64,000 nt of DNA from CAWDMN01 sp963803155 (GTDB taxonomy: Bacteria > Acidobacteriota > Terriglobia > Versatilivoradales > Versatilivoraceae): positions 28,764 to 92,763 of the forward strand of contig CAWDMN010000105.1 of assembly GCA_963803155.1 (NCBI GenBank), in the 5' to 3' direction. Below the pieces are notes generated by a model. That model made no database searches, was not told the DNA's origin, and was given only the letters and a program-made list of their open reading frames with translations. Each line of letters starts with the position of its first letter. The first letter of the stretch is position 1. This document shows positions 24,947 through 32,907 of this stretch, in pieces. Position numbers and translations under genes: made by a program.

Positions 24947-24953
24947 AAAGACA

Positions 24954-25143
24954 GTGAATAGTGGATAGTGGTTCGTGAATAGTGGGCTGTGTTAAACAAA
25001 GAGTAAAGGGGTTGTGGTATTTCAGTTGGTCTCATTCCTCGCGCTCGTTTCCTGCAACCATTGAACCCGCGGACGGGTATCAATAGATTATCAATTGCTT
25101 TTTTGCTGACTGCTGATTGCTGACTACCATTCACTATCCACTA
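24954..25143. repeat. Degenerate TAGTGGATAGTG repeat cluster in the pheS-pheT gap
   Basis: GTGAATAGTGG occurs twice (24954-24964 and 24975-24985). TAGTGGATAGTG (24959-24970) recurs as its exact complement at 25132-25143, close to CTGACTGCTGATTGCTGACT. The 216-bp gap between two normally tightly linked genes therefore holds a simple-sequence repeat island with inverted ends. Similar GTCAGTAGTCAGTAG text occurs at 42102-42118. Confidence 0.55.
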
Positions 25144-25165
25144 AAATAATTGCGGTCTCATAAAA

Positions 25166-27238
25166 ATGAAAGTCTCTTACCAGTGGTTAAAAGAATTTGT
25201 CTGTTTTGATGCCTCTCCACGTCAATTGGCCGATGCCTTGACCAATTCCGGCACGGTCGTTGAGACACTGCAAACTTCCGCGGATGATACTATTTTGGAT
25301 TTGGACTTGACTTCCAACCGCCCCGACTGCTTGAGCCATCAGGGAGTAGCGCGGGAAGTCTCGGTTATCTATCAGAAACCGCTCCAGAAGATCCTTCCCG
25401 TGGTGGAGGAAAAATCTGAGCCTGCTTCGAGCCGTGTTTCCGTGGAAATTGAAGCTCCTCATCTTTGTTCGCGGTATTGTGCCCGGGTGATTCGAGGATT
25501 GAAAGTTGGCCCATCCCCCCAATGGCTGGTCCGTCGCTTGGAGGGGCTGGGACAGCGCTCCATCAACAATGTTGCCGATCTTACCAATTATGTTCTGCTG
25601 GAAATGGGACATCCCCTCCATGCCTTTGACTTAGCCAAAATTCGCGGGGGGAAAATCATTGTTCGTGAAGCTCGCTCTGGGGAAAAGATGTTTACTTTGG
25701 ACGGCGAAGAACGGGTGCTGCCGAAGAGTATGTTGGTTATTGCGGATGCGGAGAAGCCGGTGGCTTTGGCCGGGATCATGGGCGGCCTGGAAAGTGAAAT
25801 CAGTTTTTCCACGACGGATGTGTTGTTGGAAAGCGCTTGGTTTGATCCCATTTCCATTCGGAAGAGTTCGAAACAGCTGGGCCTGCATACAGAGGCGTCT
25901 CATCGTTTTGAACGGGGTGCCGACATTGAAGCCACCATCCCGGCCATCGACCGGGTTGCCCAGCTCATCCTGAAGGAGGCGGGCGGCGAGCTGTTGCGGG
26001 GGATCGTCGACTGTCATCCCCGGCCTCTTCGCCGTGAGCCGGTTTTGTTGCGAAAATCCCGGGTCGAATCGGTCATGGGAGTGACTTTCGCGGAGACTCT
26101 CATTGAAAGAATCTTGAGCGCGCTGGAATTTCCAATCCTCGAAAAAAGAGCGGATGGATGGATTGTGGGACTTCCCAGTTTCCGCCTGGATGTGGAAAGG
26201 GAAATTGACTTGGTAGAAGAGATTGCCAGGCACTACGGGTACGATCAATTTCCTTCAGCCTTGCCCAAATGGAGCGGCTGGGGAAAGCGTCGCCCTGAAT
26301 CTGCCCGTCAATCCGCGATCCAGGCTCGCTTGCGGGGACTTGGTTATCATGAAACCTTGAGCTACTCCTTTGTCGATGCTTCGGAAAATCTGCGTTTCAG
26401 CCAATTGGACACGGTGCGAATTTCCAATCCCCTCTCTTCGGAAATGGAGGTAATGCGCACTTCGCTGGTGCCCGGGCTTTTCCAGTCTCTGCTGCGAAAT
26501 TACAACCGCGGCATCAAGAATGCCCGGCTCTACGAATTGGGACGGATTTATTGGTGGAAGGCGGAAGGGGTATCTGAGGAAGAACCGCATTTGGGATTGA
26601 TTGCCACAGGCCGCGAGGTAGAAAAACAGCTTCATCAGGCGGGACGCGACTTCAGTTTTTACGATTTAAAAGGAGATGTGGCAAGTCTTCTCGCCGCGCT
26701 CCAACTTCCCGCGGTGGAATTGGAATTTCGCCGTCCTCGACCCCTGTCCATAGCCTCTTTGAAGACCGAAATATTTCACCCCGGGGTGAGCGCCGAGATT
26801 TGGCGCCGAAAGCAGTGTTTGGGGATTCTTGGACAGCTCCATCCCACTCTGGTGGACTCGTACAAAGTGAAGCAGGATGTGTTTGTAGCTCTTTTATCGT
26901 TGGGGACGATTTTTGAAACGGAGAGCAAGGAAATTCAATTCCGGGAAATTCCACGATTTCCAGTCGTGCAAAGGGATTTGGCTTTGGTCATTCCTCATGA
27001 GGTAGAATATAAACAGATAGAACAAAGCTTGAGTGCGGAAGAGATCCCCGAATTGCGGGAATTTGCCCCTTTCGATCTATATGTGGGAGAAAAACTTCCG
27101 GCGGGGAAAAAGGGGCTGGCGATCAGCCTGTTCTATCAGGCCCCGGACCGGACTTTGCAGGAAGAAGAGGTCAACCGGCTTCAGGAGCGGGTGCTAACCA
27201 TCCTGCATTCCCATTTTGGAGCGGAATTGAGACGTTAG
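25166..27238 (+). CDS. pheT: Phenylalanyl-tRNA synthetase beta subunit, short form
   Basis: The 690-residue protein opens MKVSYQWLKEFVCFDASPRQLADALTNSGTVVE as usual. It then passes directly into DLDLTSNRPDCLSHQGVAREV, the start of the B1/B3 core. The EMAP-like OB-fold tRNA-binding domain of about 100 residues, usual between these parts, is missing. The editing B3/B4 region, B5 (LLRKSRVESVMGVTF), the catalytic-like B6/B7 domain and the C-terminal anticodon-recognition B8 domain (REIPRFPVVQRDLALVI, DLYVGEKLPAGKKGLAISL) are all present. That accounts for its shortness against the usual roughly 790 residues. I recall short PheT forms in Acidobacteriota, but this was not checked. Confidence 0.95.
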   Translation: MKVSYQWLKEFVCFDASPRQLADALTNSGTVVETLQTSADDTILDLDLTSNRPDCLSHQGVAREVSVIYQKPLQKILPVVEEKSEPASSRVSVEIEAPHLCSRYCARVIRGLKVGPSPQWLVRRLEGLGQRSINNVADLTNYVLLEMGHPLHAFDLAKIRGGKIIVREARSGEKMFTLDGEERVLPKSMLVIADAEKPVALAGIMGGLESEISFSTTDVLLESAWFDPISIRKSSKQLGLHTEASHRFERGADIEATIPAIDRVAQLILKEAGGELLRGIVDCHPRPLRREPVLLRKSRVESVMGVTFAETLIERILSALEFPILEKRADGWIVGLPSFRLDVEREIDLVEEIARHYGYDQFPSALPKWSGWGKRRPESARQSAIQARLRGLGYHETLSYSFVDASENLRFSQLDTVRISNPLSSEMEVMRTSLVPGLFQSLLRNYNRGIKNARLYELGRIYWWKAEGVSEEEPHLGLIATGREVEKQLHQAGRDFSFYDLKGDVASLLAALQLPAVELEFRRPRPLSIASLKTEIFHPGVSAEIWRRKQCLGILGQLHPTLVDSYKVKQDVFVALLSLGTIFETESKEIQFREIPRFPVVQRDLALVIPHEVEYKQIEQSLSAEEIPELREFAPFDLYVGEKLPAGKKGLAISLFYQAPDRTLQEEEVNRLQERVLTILHSHFGAELRR

Positions 27239-27350
27239 TTGCTTGAGAAAAAATGGGAGAGATGCCCTGCAGGTGTGGCACCTAAGGCAATCTCTCCTGG
27301 AATTCATGAAATATTCAATTTATGTTGCTGCTCGGATCCTCTTGCATAGG

Positions 27351-27416
27351 GTAGCCACGTTGAGCGTATTCCAGCGAGCCTTGGGTTGGGCCAGGCTCCA
27401 CGCTTCGTAAAATGCA
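27351..27416. repeat. Dispersed repeat with GTAGCCACG terminus, copy 2
   Basis: The block begins GTAGCCACGTTGAGCG and ends CTCCACGCTTCGTAAAATGC. Its reverse complement reads GCATTTTACGAAGCGTGGAG, matching GCATTTTGCGAGGCGTGGAG inside the element at 3808-3901, and its other end matches that element's CGTGGCTAC terminus. It lies in the gap between pheT and the ZapB-like gene. Confidence 0.55.
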
Positions 27417-27495
27417 CTCAGCGTAACCACCACAGGCATGGGTGCTGAGTAATTGTCATTAATAAAAATATTATTATTTTGACAAGGTTCCCCTC

Positions 27496-27774
27496 GTGAA
27501 CGAAGGATTCGAAAAATTTGTCCAATTGGAAAACCGGATCTACCGGATTATTGAAGTACATAAGGCCACCCGAGTTCAAAAAGAGGCCCTGGAAAAAGAG
27601 TGTCAAAAATTGAAGCTTCAACTCGATCAGGCTCTGCAAGAGAATCAGCGCCTAAGAGACGAAATGCGGGAAGCTGGAGAAGACCGGCAGTTGGTGCGCG
27701 ACAAAGTTGAAACGCTTTTGGCCCACCTCGACCAACTCGGAATGACTGATCTTCCGGACGGCCCCGTCTCTTAG
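27496..27774 (+). CDS. Small coiled-coil protein, probably ZapB-like
   Basis: This 92-residue protein is almost entirely helical coiled coil (KEALEKECQKLKLQLDQALQENQRLRDEM), with no membrane segment or signal. It starts with GTG at 27496, preceded by AAGG at suitable spacing. It lies 112 bp upstream of zapA on the same strand. A coiled-coil gene just before zapA is a recurrent arrangement, and the product probably assists Z-ring bundling together with ZapA. It is not similar enough to gamma-proteobacterial ZapB for a gene symbol, so the role rests on position and structure. Confidence 0.65.
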   Translation: MNEGFEKFVQLENRIYRIIEVHKATRVQKEALEKECQKLKLQLDQALQENQRLRDEMREAGEDRQLVRDKVETLLAHLDQLGMTDLPDGPVS

Positions 27775-27886
27775 GTGTTTTGGTTGAGATCTAATGCGGG
27801 TTGCTCCCTTTGGGGGAGGACCGTTGAAATAGTCCAGAATAAGAAACGGAAATCCCGGAGATTGAAGAGGGGCAAAAGGAGGTGCC

Positions 27887-28180
27887 ATGGACGCTCCGGA
27901 TCAACTGACTCAAGTTGAAATTTTTGGAAGGACTTACCCGATTCGCGCTGGGGTTGAATCTGAATACCTTCGCCGCCTGGCGGCCTTTGTCGACAAGAAA
28001 ATGAACGACATGTCCCGGGGGATGAAGACTGTTGATCCCCTGAAAATTGCCGTCATGACCGCGCTGGAAATTGCTGATGAGTTGCACCAGGAGCAGGAAA
28101 GGGTCCGCCGCCTCGATTCCATGGTTTACGATAAGAGCTTGGAATGTTCCCGTCAGCTCGATCAAGTTTTGAGAAAGTAG
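27887..28180 (+). CDS. zapA: Cell division protein ZapA
   Basis: The 97-residue protein shows the ZapA layout. An N-terminal beta-strand pair (VEIFGRTYPIRAGVESEYLRRLAAFVDKKM) is followed by a helix (KIAVMTALEIADELHQEQE) and a C-terminal coiled coil. ZapA binds FtsZ filaments in the cytoplasm and cross-links them in the Z ring. AGGAGG seven bases upstream of ATG fixes the start. As in many bacteria, a 6S RNA candidate follows immediately, which supports the assignment. Confidence 0.93.
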   Translation: MDAPDQLTQVEIFGRTYPIRAGVESEYLRRLAAFVDKKMNDMSRGMKTVDPLKIAVMTALEIADELHQEQERVRRLDSMVYDKSLECSRQLDQVLRK

Positions 28181-28231
28181 TCCTCTGGACCTCTGGAATC
28201 AAATCCGATTTTTCTTTTATCGCAATTCTTC

Positions 28232-28260
28232 TTGACCCCGCCCAAAGGCCGTGGTAGAAA
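28232..28260 (+). promoter_or_regulatory. Promoter of the 6S RNA candidate
   Basis: TTGACC (28232-28237), a 17-bp spacer and TAGAAA (28255-28260) form a good sigma-70-type promoter. The predicted start, seven bases downstream, coincides with the first base of the closing stem at 28267. Confidence 0.6.
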
Positions 28261-28266
28261 AGAATT

Positions 28267-28440
28267 ACCCTGCGATGTGCGTCAGGGTGCGATGTGTTTG
28301 AACCAACACCAAACACAAGGGAGCCCGTCCCTCGATACGGTGTGCAAGCTTCCCAGCTGAAGCTTCCTAAAGTATGATATGGGCGCCCACCTGGTTACCA
28401 GGTTTGAACGTAGCACCCAACGGCAAAGCGGGGTTCTTCC
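28267..28440 (+). ncRNA. ssrS: 6S RNA candidate
   Basis: 6S RNA mimics an open promoter and sequesters the housekeeping RNA polymerase. Here the roughly 170-nt RNA would run from a predicted start at 28267 to a T-run at 28439-28447. The closing stem ACCCTGC (28267-28273) pairs with GCGGGGT (28428-28434, one wobble), and GGGTGC (28285-28290) pairs with GCACCC (28413-28418). Interior hairpins are ACCTGG/CCAGGT (28389-28403) and AAGCTTC/GAAGCTT near 28346-28365. The long rod-like shape, the length, the position right behind zapA and the own promoter all fit. I identified it by structure and context, not by alignment. Confidence 0.75.
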
Positions 28441-28658
28441 TTTTTTTGGCATTTTCTCTCTTTCCCTCCTTTTAATTCCTAACTCACTGTTCTATAATCA
28501 ATTTGCCTGAACTTGGGCAAAACCAAGTATTTCATATATCTCGGGTGAGAGTATGTTCTGGTTAACGTTGATTTTTTTTATTTTTGTTTTTGGCGCCTCT
28601 CACCCTGCAAAGGCCCGGAGGTTTAATCTCGCGGGTTTACAAACATATAGGAGCGACT

Positions 28659-30221
28659 ATGCAACCCCTGGTTTATATCGCCTTAGCAGTGGCAGTGGTC
28701 TTCCTTTCCCTTCTTGCCTTCCTGTTGGTGAGGGCGCGGCATACCTTAAATGCGATCAAAGCGGCCGAACGGACTGCTCAAAAAATTATCGCTGAATCCA
28801 AGAAAGAAGCTGAAAACATCAAGAAGGAAGCGGCTCTTGAAGCCAAAGATAAAATCCTGGGATTGAGAGCGGAGGTTGACAAACAGACCAAAGAAAGAAA
28901 GCAGGAATTGCAGGGGCTGGAAAAAAGGCTCACGCAAAAAGAAGAGCAATTGGAACGAAAAGACAATGTCATGACCCAGAAGGAAAGGGAAATGACCCAT
29001 AAAGAGCGGCGTCTCCTTGATAAGGAACGCCTGCTGGCCCAGGATGAGAAGCGGGTCAAGGACCTTTATCAGGAACAAAAACATCAGCTCGAAATTATTT
29101 CCGGCATGACGGCGGATGAAGCCAAAAAGGTGCTCATCAAACAAATTGAAGGAGACGCCCGTAAGGATGCCGCTTTTATTGTGAAGCGGATCGAAGAGGA
29201 AGCCCGGGAGAAAGCTCAACAAGAAGGCAAAGAAATCATTACCACCGCCATCCAGCGCTGTGCCGGCGAACATGTCGTGGAGACCTCCGTATCCGTCGTG
29301 GACCTCCCCAGCGACGAAATGAAGGGCCGTATCATCGGAAGGGAAGGGCGCAATATCCGGGCTTTGGAAGTGGCGACGGGAGTGGATTTGATTATCGACG
29401 ATACCCCGGAAGCCATCATTGTTTCCGGATTTGATCCGATTCGGCGCGAAACCGCCAGATTGGCCATCGAGAAATTGATAGTGGATGGCCGGATCCATCC
29501 TGCCCGGATTGAAGAAGTGGTGGAAAAAGTCAAGAAGGAACTGGAAGTAAAAATCCAACAGGAGGGGGAAGCCGCCGCCTTCGAATTGGGTATTCATGAT
29601 CTCCATCCGGAATTGATCAAGATGCTGGGACGGCTGAAATACCGCACCAGCTATGGACAGAATGTGCTGACCCACTGTAAGGAAGTTGCCCTGCTGGCTG
29701 GGGTCATGGCGGCGGAAATAGGGGCAAATGTTGCGGTGGCCAAACGGGCTGGGTTGATTCATGATATTGGCAAAGCCATCGATCGCGAAGTGGAAGGGAC
29801 TCATATCCAGTTGGGAGTCCAGTTGGCCCGCAAACATGGCGAGGCGGAAGAAGTCATCCATGCCATAGAGGCTCACCACTTCGACGTCGAATTCCGCACC
29901 TTGGAAGCTCAGCTCGTCCAAGCGGCAGACTCCCTTTCCGCCGCCCGCCCCGGAGCACGGCGGGAAATCCTGGAGACTTACATTAAACGGCTGGAGAAGC
30001 TCGAAAATCTTGCCGATTCATTCGAAGGGGTATCCAAGTGTTATGCTCTTCAAGCGGGGCGGGAGATTCGGGTGATGGTGGAGAGCGATAAGATAAGCGA
30101 CGAGCAAGCTTTCTGGCTGACCAAGGATATTGCCCGGAAGATTGAAAATGAATTGCAGTACCCCGGCCAGATCAAGGTGACCGTAATCCGCGAAATGCGG
30201 GTTGTAGAATACGCCAAATAG
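28659..30221 (+). CDS. rny: Ribonuclease Y
   Basis: RNase Y is a membrane-anchored endoribonuclease that starts mRNA decay. From the ATG at 28659 (AGGAG six bases upstream) the protein has 520 residues, the family length. It has an N-terminal membrane helix (LVYIALAVAVVFLSLLAFLLV), a long charged coiled coil (residues 30-180), a KH RNA-binding domain (VVDLPSDEMKGRIIGREGRNIRALE) and an HD hydrolase domain with GLIHDIGKAIDRE and THIQLGVQLARKHGE. The HD metal ligands are intact. The neighbour ymdB is a common companion. The upstream in-frame codons were rejected as part of the gene because they precede the ribosome site. Confidence 0.97.
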   Translation: MQPLVYIALAVAVVFLSLLAFLLVRARHTLNAIKAAERTAQKIIAESKKEAENIKKEAALEAKDKILGLRAEVDKQTKERKQELQGLEKRLTQKEEQLERKDNVMTQKEREMTHKERRLLDKERLLAQDEKRVKDLYQEQKHQLEIISGMTADEAKKVLIKQIEGDARKDAAFIVKRIEEEAREKAQQEGKEIITTAIQRCAGEHVVETSVSVVDLPSDEMKGRIIGREGRNIRALEVATGVDLIIDDTPEAIIVSGFDPIRRETARLAIEKLIVDGRIHPARIEEVVEKVKKELEVKIQQEGEAAAFELGIHDLHPELIKMLGRLKYRTSYGQNVLTHCKEVALLAGVMAAEIGANVAVAKRAGLIHDIGKAIDREVEGTHIQLGVQLARKHGEAEEVIHAIEAHHFDVEFRTLEAQLVQAADSLSAARPGARREILETYIKRLEKLENLADSFEGVSKCYALQAGREIRVMVESDKISDEQAFWLTKDIARKIENELQYPGQIKVTVIREMRVVEYAK

Positions 30222-30254
30222 TGCACGGCGGAAACAGGATGCCCAGATCCAGCG

Positions 30255-30285
30255 GACCTCGCAGGTCCTCAAGACCTGCGAGGTC
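30255..30285. repeat. Perfect 13-bp hairpin after rny
   Basis: GACCTCGCAGGTC (30255-30267) and GACCTGCGAGGTC (30273-30285) are exact complements around a 5-nt loop. The hairpin starts 33 bp after the rny stop and has no T-run, so it may stabilise the mRNA end rather than terminate. Confidence 0.55.
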
Positions 30286-30307
30286 TATCTAGAGCATGAA
30301 GATGGAC

Positions 30308-30385
30308 CGATGGAAGCGACTTGACCTTAGGCCGTCGCGGCATGTTTGGCAACGCCAAACGAGGTGGTGCGCCCCGTTTCCATCG
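30308..30385. ncRNA. Multi-branched structured element between rny and ymdB
   Basis: An outer stem, CGATGGAA (30308-30315) with TTCCATCG (30378-30385), encloses two further helices: GCGAC (30316-30320) with GTCGC (30334-30338), and GTTTGGC (30344-30350) with GCCAAAC (30354-30360). A short GGTG/CGCC helix (30363-30373) completes a cloverleaf-like shape. It is not a tRNA: there is no anticodon-sized loop or T-loop. It may be a 5' leader element of ymdB or a repeat. Confidence 0.35.
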
Positions 30386-30504
30386 ACGCTATTTACTTAA
30401 GATTGAATCAAGGCGGCTTTTTGGATCAATCGTCGACAAATTCGAGGCTGCACAGCCAAAACTCGCGTTAATCCCCTGCCAGTCCGCCGGGTAACTCCAT
30501 AAAC

Positions 30505-31290
30505 ATGAAAATTTTCTTCATTAGCGATATTGTGGGCCGCCCCGGAAGACGGGTGCTGAAAGATCATTTGACTTCGATCCTCGAAAGCCGCGGGATCGAT
30601 CTTTGCGTGGCCAACGGTGAAAATGCCGCCGCTGGAAGTGGAATCACTCCGGCATTGACTGAGGAGTTATTAGGCCTTCATATTGATGTGCTCACCTCGG
30701 GCAACCACATTTGGGATAAAAAAGAAATTTTGGAATACATTCCGCACCAGCCGCGATTAGTGCGGCCCGCCAACTTTCCGCCTGGAGCTCCAGGGCACGG
30801 TGTTTTTGTCGGGACAACCCGGGGTGGGATCCCGTATGCGGTAATCAATCTCCAAGGCCGAGTCTTCATGCCCCCTTCGGATTGCCCTTTCCGCACGGTG
30901 GATCAACTCCTCACGGACTTGCCCGCGGAAGTCCGCGTGGTTCTAGTGGATTTTCACGCGGAGGCGACTGCTGAAAAACAGGCGCTGGGCTGGTACTTGG
31001 ATGGCCGGGTTACCGCTGTAATGGGAACCCATACTCACATTCCGACGGCGGATGAAGCAGTTTTGCCAGGTGGCACGGCATATTTAACCGATGCGGGAAT
31101 GACGGGGCCTCACGACTCTGTCATCGGAGTGGACAAGGGAATTATCATCTCCAAGTTCTTGAATCAGATCCCGGCCAAATTTGAGCCGGCCAGTAGTGAT
31201 GTGCGGCTAAATGCCGTCGAAATTGAGGCTGACCCAGAGACGGGAAGAGCTGTTTCCGTCCAGCGTTTTTGTTTGAAAATTCGGGAATAG
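30505..31290 (+). CDS. ymdB: YmdB-type metallophosphoesterase
   Basis: The 261-residue protein belongs to the TIGR00282/YmdB family of calcineurin-like phosphoesterases. Members hydrolyse cyclic nucleotides in vitro and act in biofilm decisions in Bacillus. Metal-binding motifs are FISDIVGRPGRR, CVANGENAAAGSGI, TSGNHIWDKKE, DFHAEATAEK and MGTHTHIPTADE, so the dinuclear centre is complete. The gene sits downstream of rny, the usual neighbour, separated by a structured intergenic element of about 280 bp. Confidence 0.93.
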   Translation: MKIFFISDIVGRPGRRVLKDHLTSILESRGIDLCVANGENAAAGSGITPALTEELLGLHIDVLTSGNHIWDKKEILEYIPHQPRLVRPANFPPGAPGHGVFVGTTRGGIPYAVINLQGRVFMPPSDCPFRTVDQLLTDLPAEVRVVLVDFHAEATAEKQALGWYLDGRVTAVMGTHTHIPTADEAVLPGGTAYLTDAGMTGPHDSVIGVDKGIIISKFLNQIPAKFEPASSDVRLNAVEIEADPETGRAVSVQRFCLKIRE

Positions 31291-31554
31291 GAATTGGGTG
31301 TCTGCTTCAGGGAACACGCGGATCTTCAGCCCCCACGGAGTCTGGTGCTTGTTATGAAATCGGACTTCGTTTTTGCCTCCTCAATAATTCACAGGCTGGC
31401 CCGGAATTCGGCGAATTCTTCTTCAGATTGATTCCGCTGCATGATTGGAAAATCCAAAGACCAGAAAACAGTACGGCTGGAATATGATATTGGGGAATAA
31501 GGAATATCTGCAGGCGGATCCCTTTTACTCTGACGACCAAGGATAATATCGAGA

Positions 31555-32889
31555 ATGTTCGACCAACTTTCACAAAAATTGCAGAAAGTATTCAAGAATT
31601 TGCGGGGCGAAGGAAAGCTTTCCCCCCAGCATATTGATGAGGCAATGAAGGAAATCCGTCTAGCCCTTCTGGAGGCGGACGTAAATTTCAAGGTCGTCAA
31701 GCAATTCATTGATGGAATCAAAGTAAAAGCATTGGGTCAGGAAGTGCTGGATAGCCTGACTCCGGCACAGCAAGTGGTCAAGATTGTTCGCGATGAGATG
31801 GTGTCCATGCTGGGGGGAATCGCCGCGCAGTTGAATTTTGGATCACAACGTCCCAGTGTTTTTATGATTGTCGGATTACAGGGTTCCGGCAAGACCACGT
31901 CCACGGGAAAGCTGGCCCGATGGTTGAACCGGAACGGACATCGGGCGCTGGTGGTTTCCATCGACGTCTATCGGCCCGCGGCGCGGGATCAATTGGCGGT
32001 CATCGCGAAAGAGGTTGGTGTCTCCATTTATCCGGGCCTCGGGATTAATGATCCGCTCCAACTTTGCCGCGAGGCTGTACATGAGGCGGGAAATTCCGGA
32101 TGTGATGTGGTGCTCATCGACACTGCCGGGCGATTGCACATTGATGAACAGTTGATGCAGGAATTGCAGCGGGTCAAAGAACTGGTGAATCCGGCGGAAA
32201 TCCTCTTTGTGGCTGACGCGATGACCGGCCAGGATGCAGTCAAAAGCGCTCAGGAATTCCACAAACAGCTGGCTTTGAGCGGTGTGGTTCTCACCAAATT
32301 AGATGGTGATGCGAGAGGTGGAGCCGCGCTTTCCATCAAGGCGGTTACCGGGCAACCGCTCAAGTTTGTCGGCGTTGGAGAAAAATATGATGCATTGGAA
32401 CTCTTCCATCCGGACCGCCTGGTTTCCCGCATCCTTGGCATGGGTGATGTCCTTTCGCTGATTGAAAAGGCGGAGGAGTCCATCGATCAGGAAAAAGCCT
32501 TGGAACTCGGACAAAAAATGATGTCCGACTCCTTTTCACTCGAGGATTTCCGCGATCAGCTACGCCAGATGCGAAAACTGGGGCCGCTGGAAAAAATTAT
32601 GGAAATGTTGCCGCAGGTTGGTCCCTTCAAAGATTTGGGAAAAGTCAAAGTGGATGAGAAGGAACTCATTCACATTGAAGCCATCATCAATTCCATGACT
32701 CCGCGGGAGCGCAAGAATCATCAGATAATCAACGGCAGCCGACGCCGCCGGATTGCCCGTGGCAGCGGAACCAGCGTCCAACAGGTCAATCAACTCCTAA
32801 AACAATATGCTCAGGCCCGCAAAATGATGAAACAAATGAGCAGCGGTTTTTTGGGCCGCCGCTTCGGCAAAATGCGCATGCCGATTTAA
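31555..32889 (+). CDS. ffh: Signal recognition particle protein Ffh
   Basis: Ffh binds signal sequences on ribosomes together with 4.5S RNA and delivers them to FtsY. The 444-residue protein has the N domain (FDQLSQKLQKVFKNLRGEGKL), the GTPase G domain with P-loop GLQGSGKTTS, DTAGRLHID and TKLDGDARGG, and the methionine-rich M domain with RRRRIARGSGTSVQQVNQLLKQ, which contacts the SRP RNA. Length and motifs are canonical. The rpsP-rimM-trmD genes that often follow ffh are not present; the next gene is convergent. No SRP RNA gene was found in the window. Confidence 0.97.
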   Translation: MFDQLSQKLQKVFKNLRGEGKLSPQHIDEAMKEIRLALLEADVNFKVVKQFIDGIKVKALGQEVLDSLTPAQQVVKIVRDEMVSMLGGIAAQLNFGSQRPSVFMIVGLQGSGKTTSTGKLARWLNRNGHRALVVSIDVYRPAARDQLAVIAKEVGVSIYPGLGINDPLQLCREAVHEAGNSGCDVVLIDTAGRLHIDEQLMQELQRVKELVNPAEILFVADAMTGQDAVKSAQEFHKQLALSGVVLTKLDGDARGGAALSIKAVTGQPLKFVGVGEKYDALELFHPDRLVSRILGMGDVLSLIEKAEESIDQEKALELGQKMMSDSFSLEDFRDQLRQMRKLGPLEKIMEMLPQVGPFKDLGKVKVDEKELIHIEAIINSMTPRERKNHQIINGSRRRRIARGSGTSVQQVNQLLKQYAQARKMMKQMSSGFLGRRFGKMRMPI

Positions 32890-32907
32890 CCTCTGGAGCG
32901 GGGATCA

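Noticed and set aside
28746..29921. 391-codon minus-strand frame opposite rny
   Set aside because: It is the antisense shadow of the rny coiled coil and HD domain; its residue composition (Phe/Leu/Gly rich) mirrors the coding strand and no ribosome site or domain is present.
30308..30385. tRNA interpretation of the cloverleaf-like fold
   Set aside because: Stem lengths and loops do not fit: there is no 7-nt anticodon loop, no TTCRA T-loop and no CCA-type acceptor arrangement.
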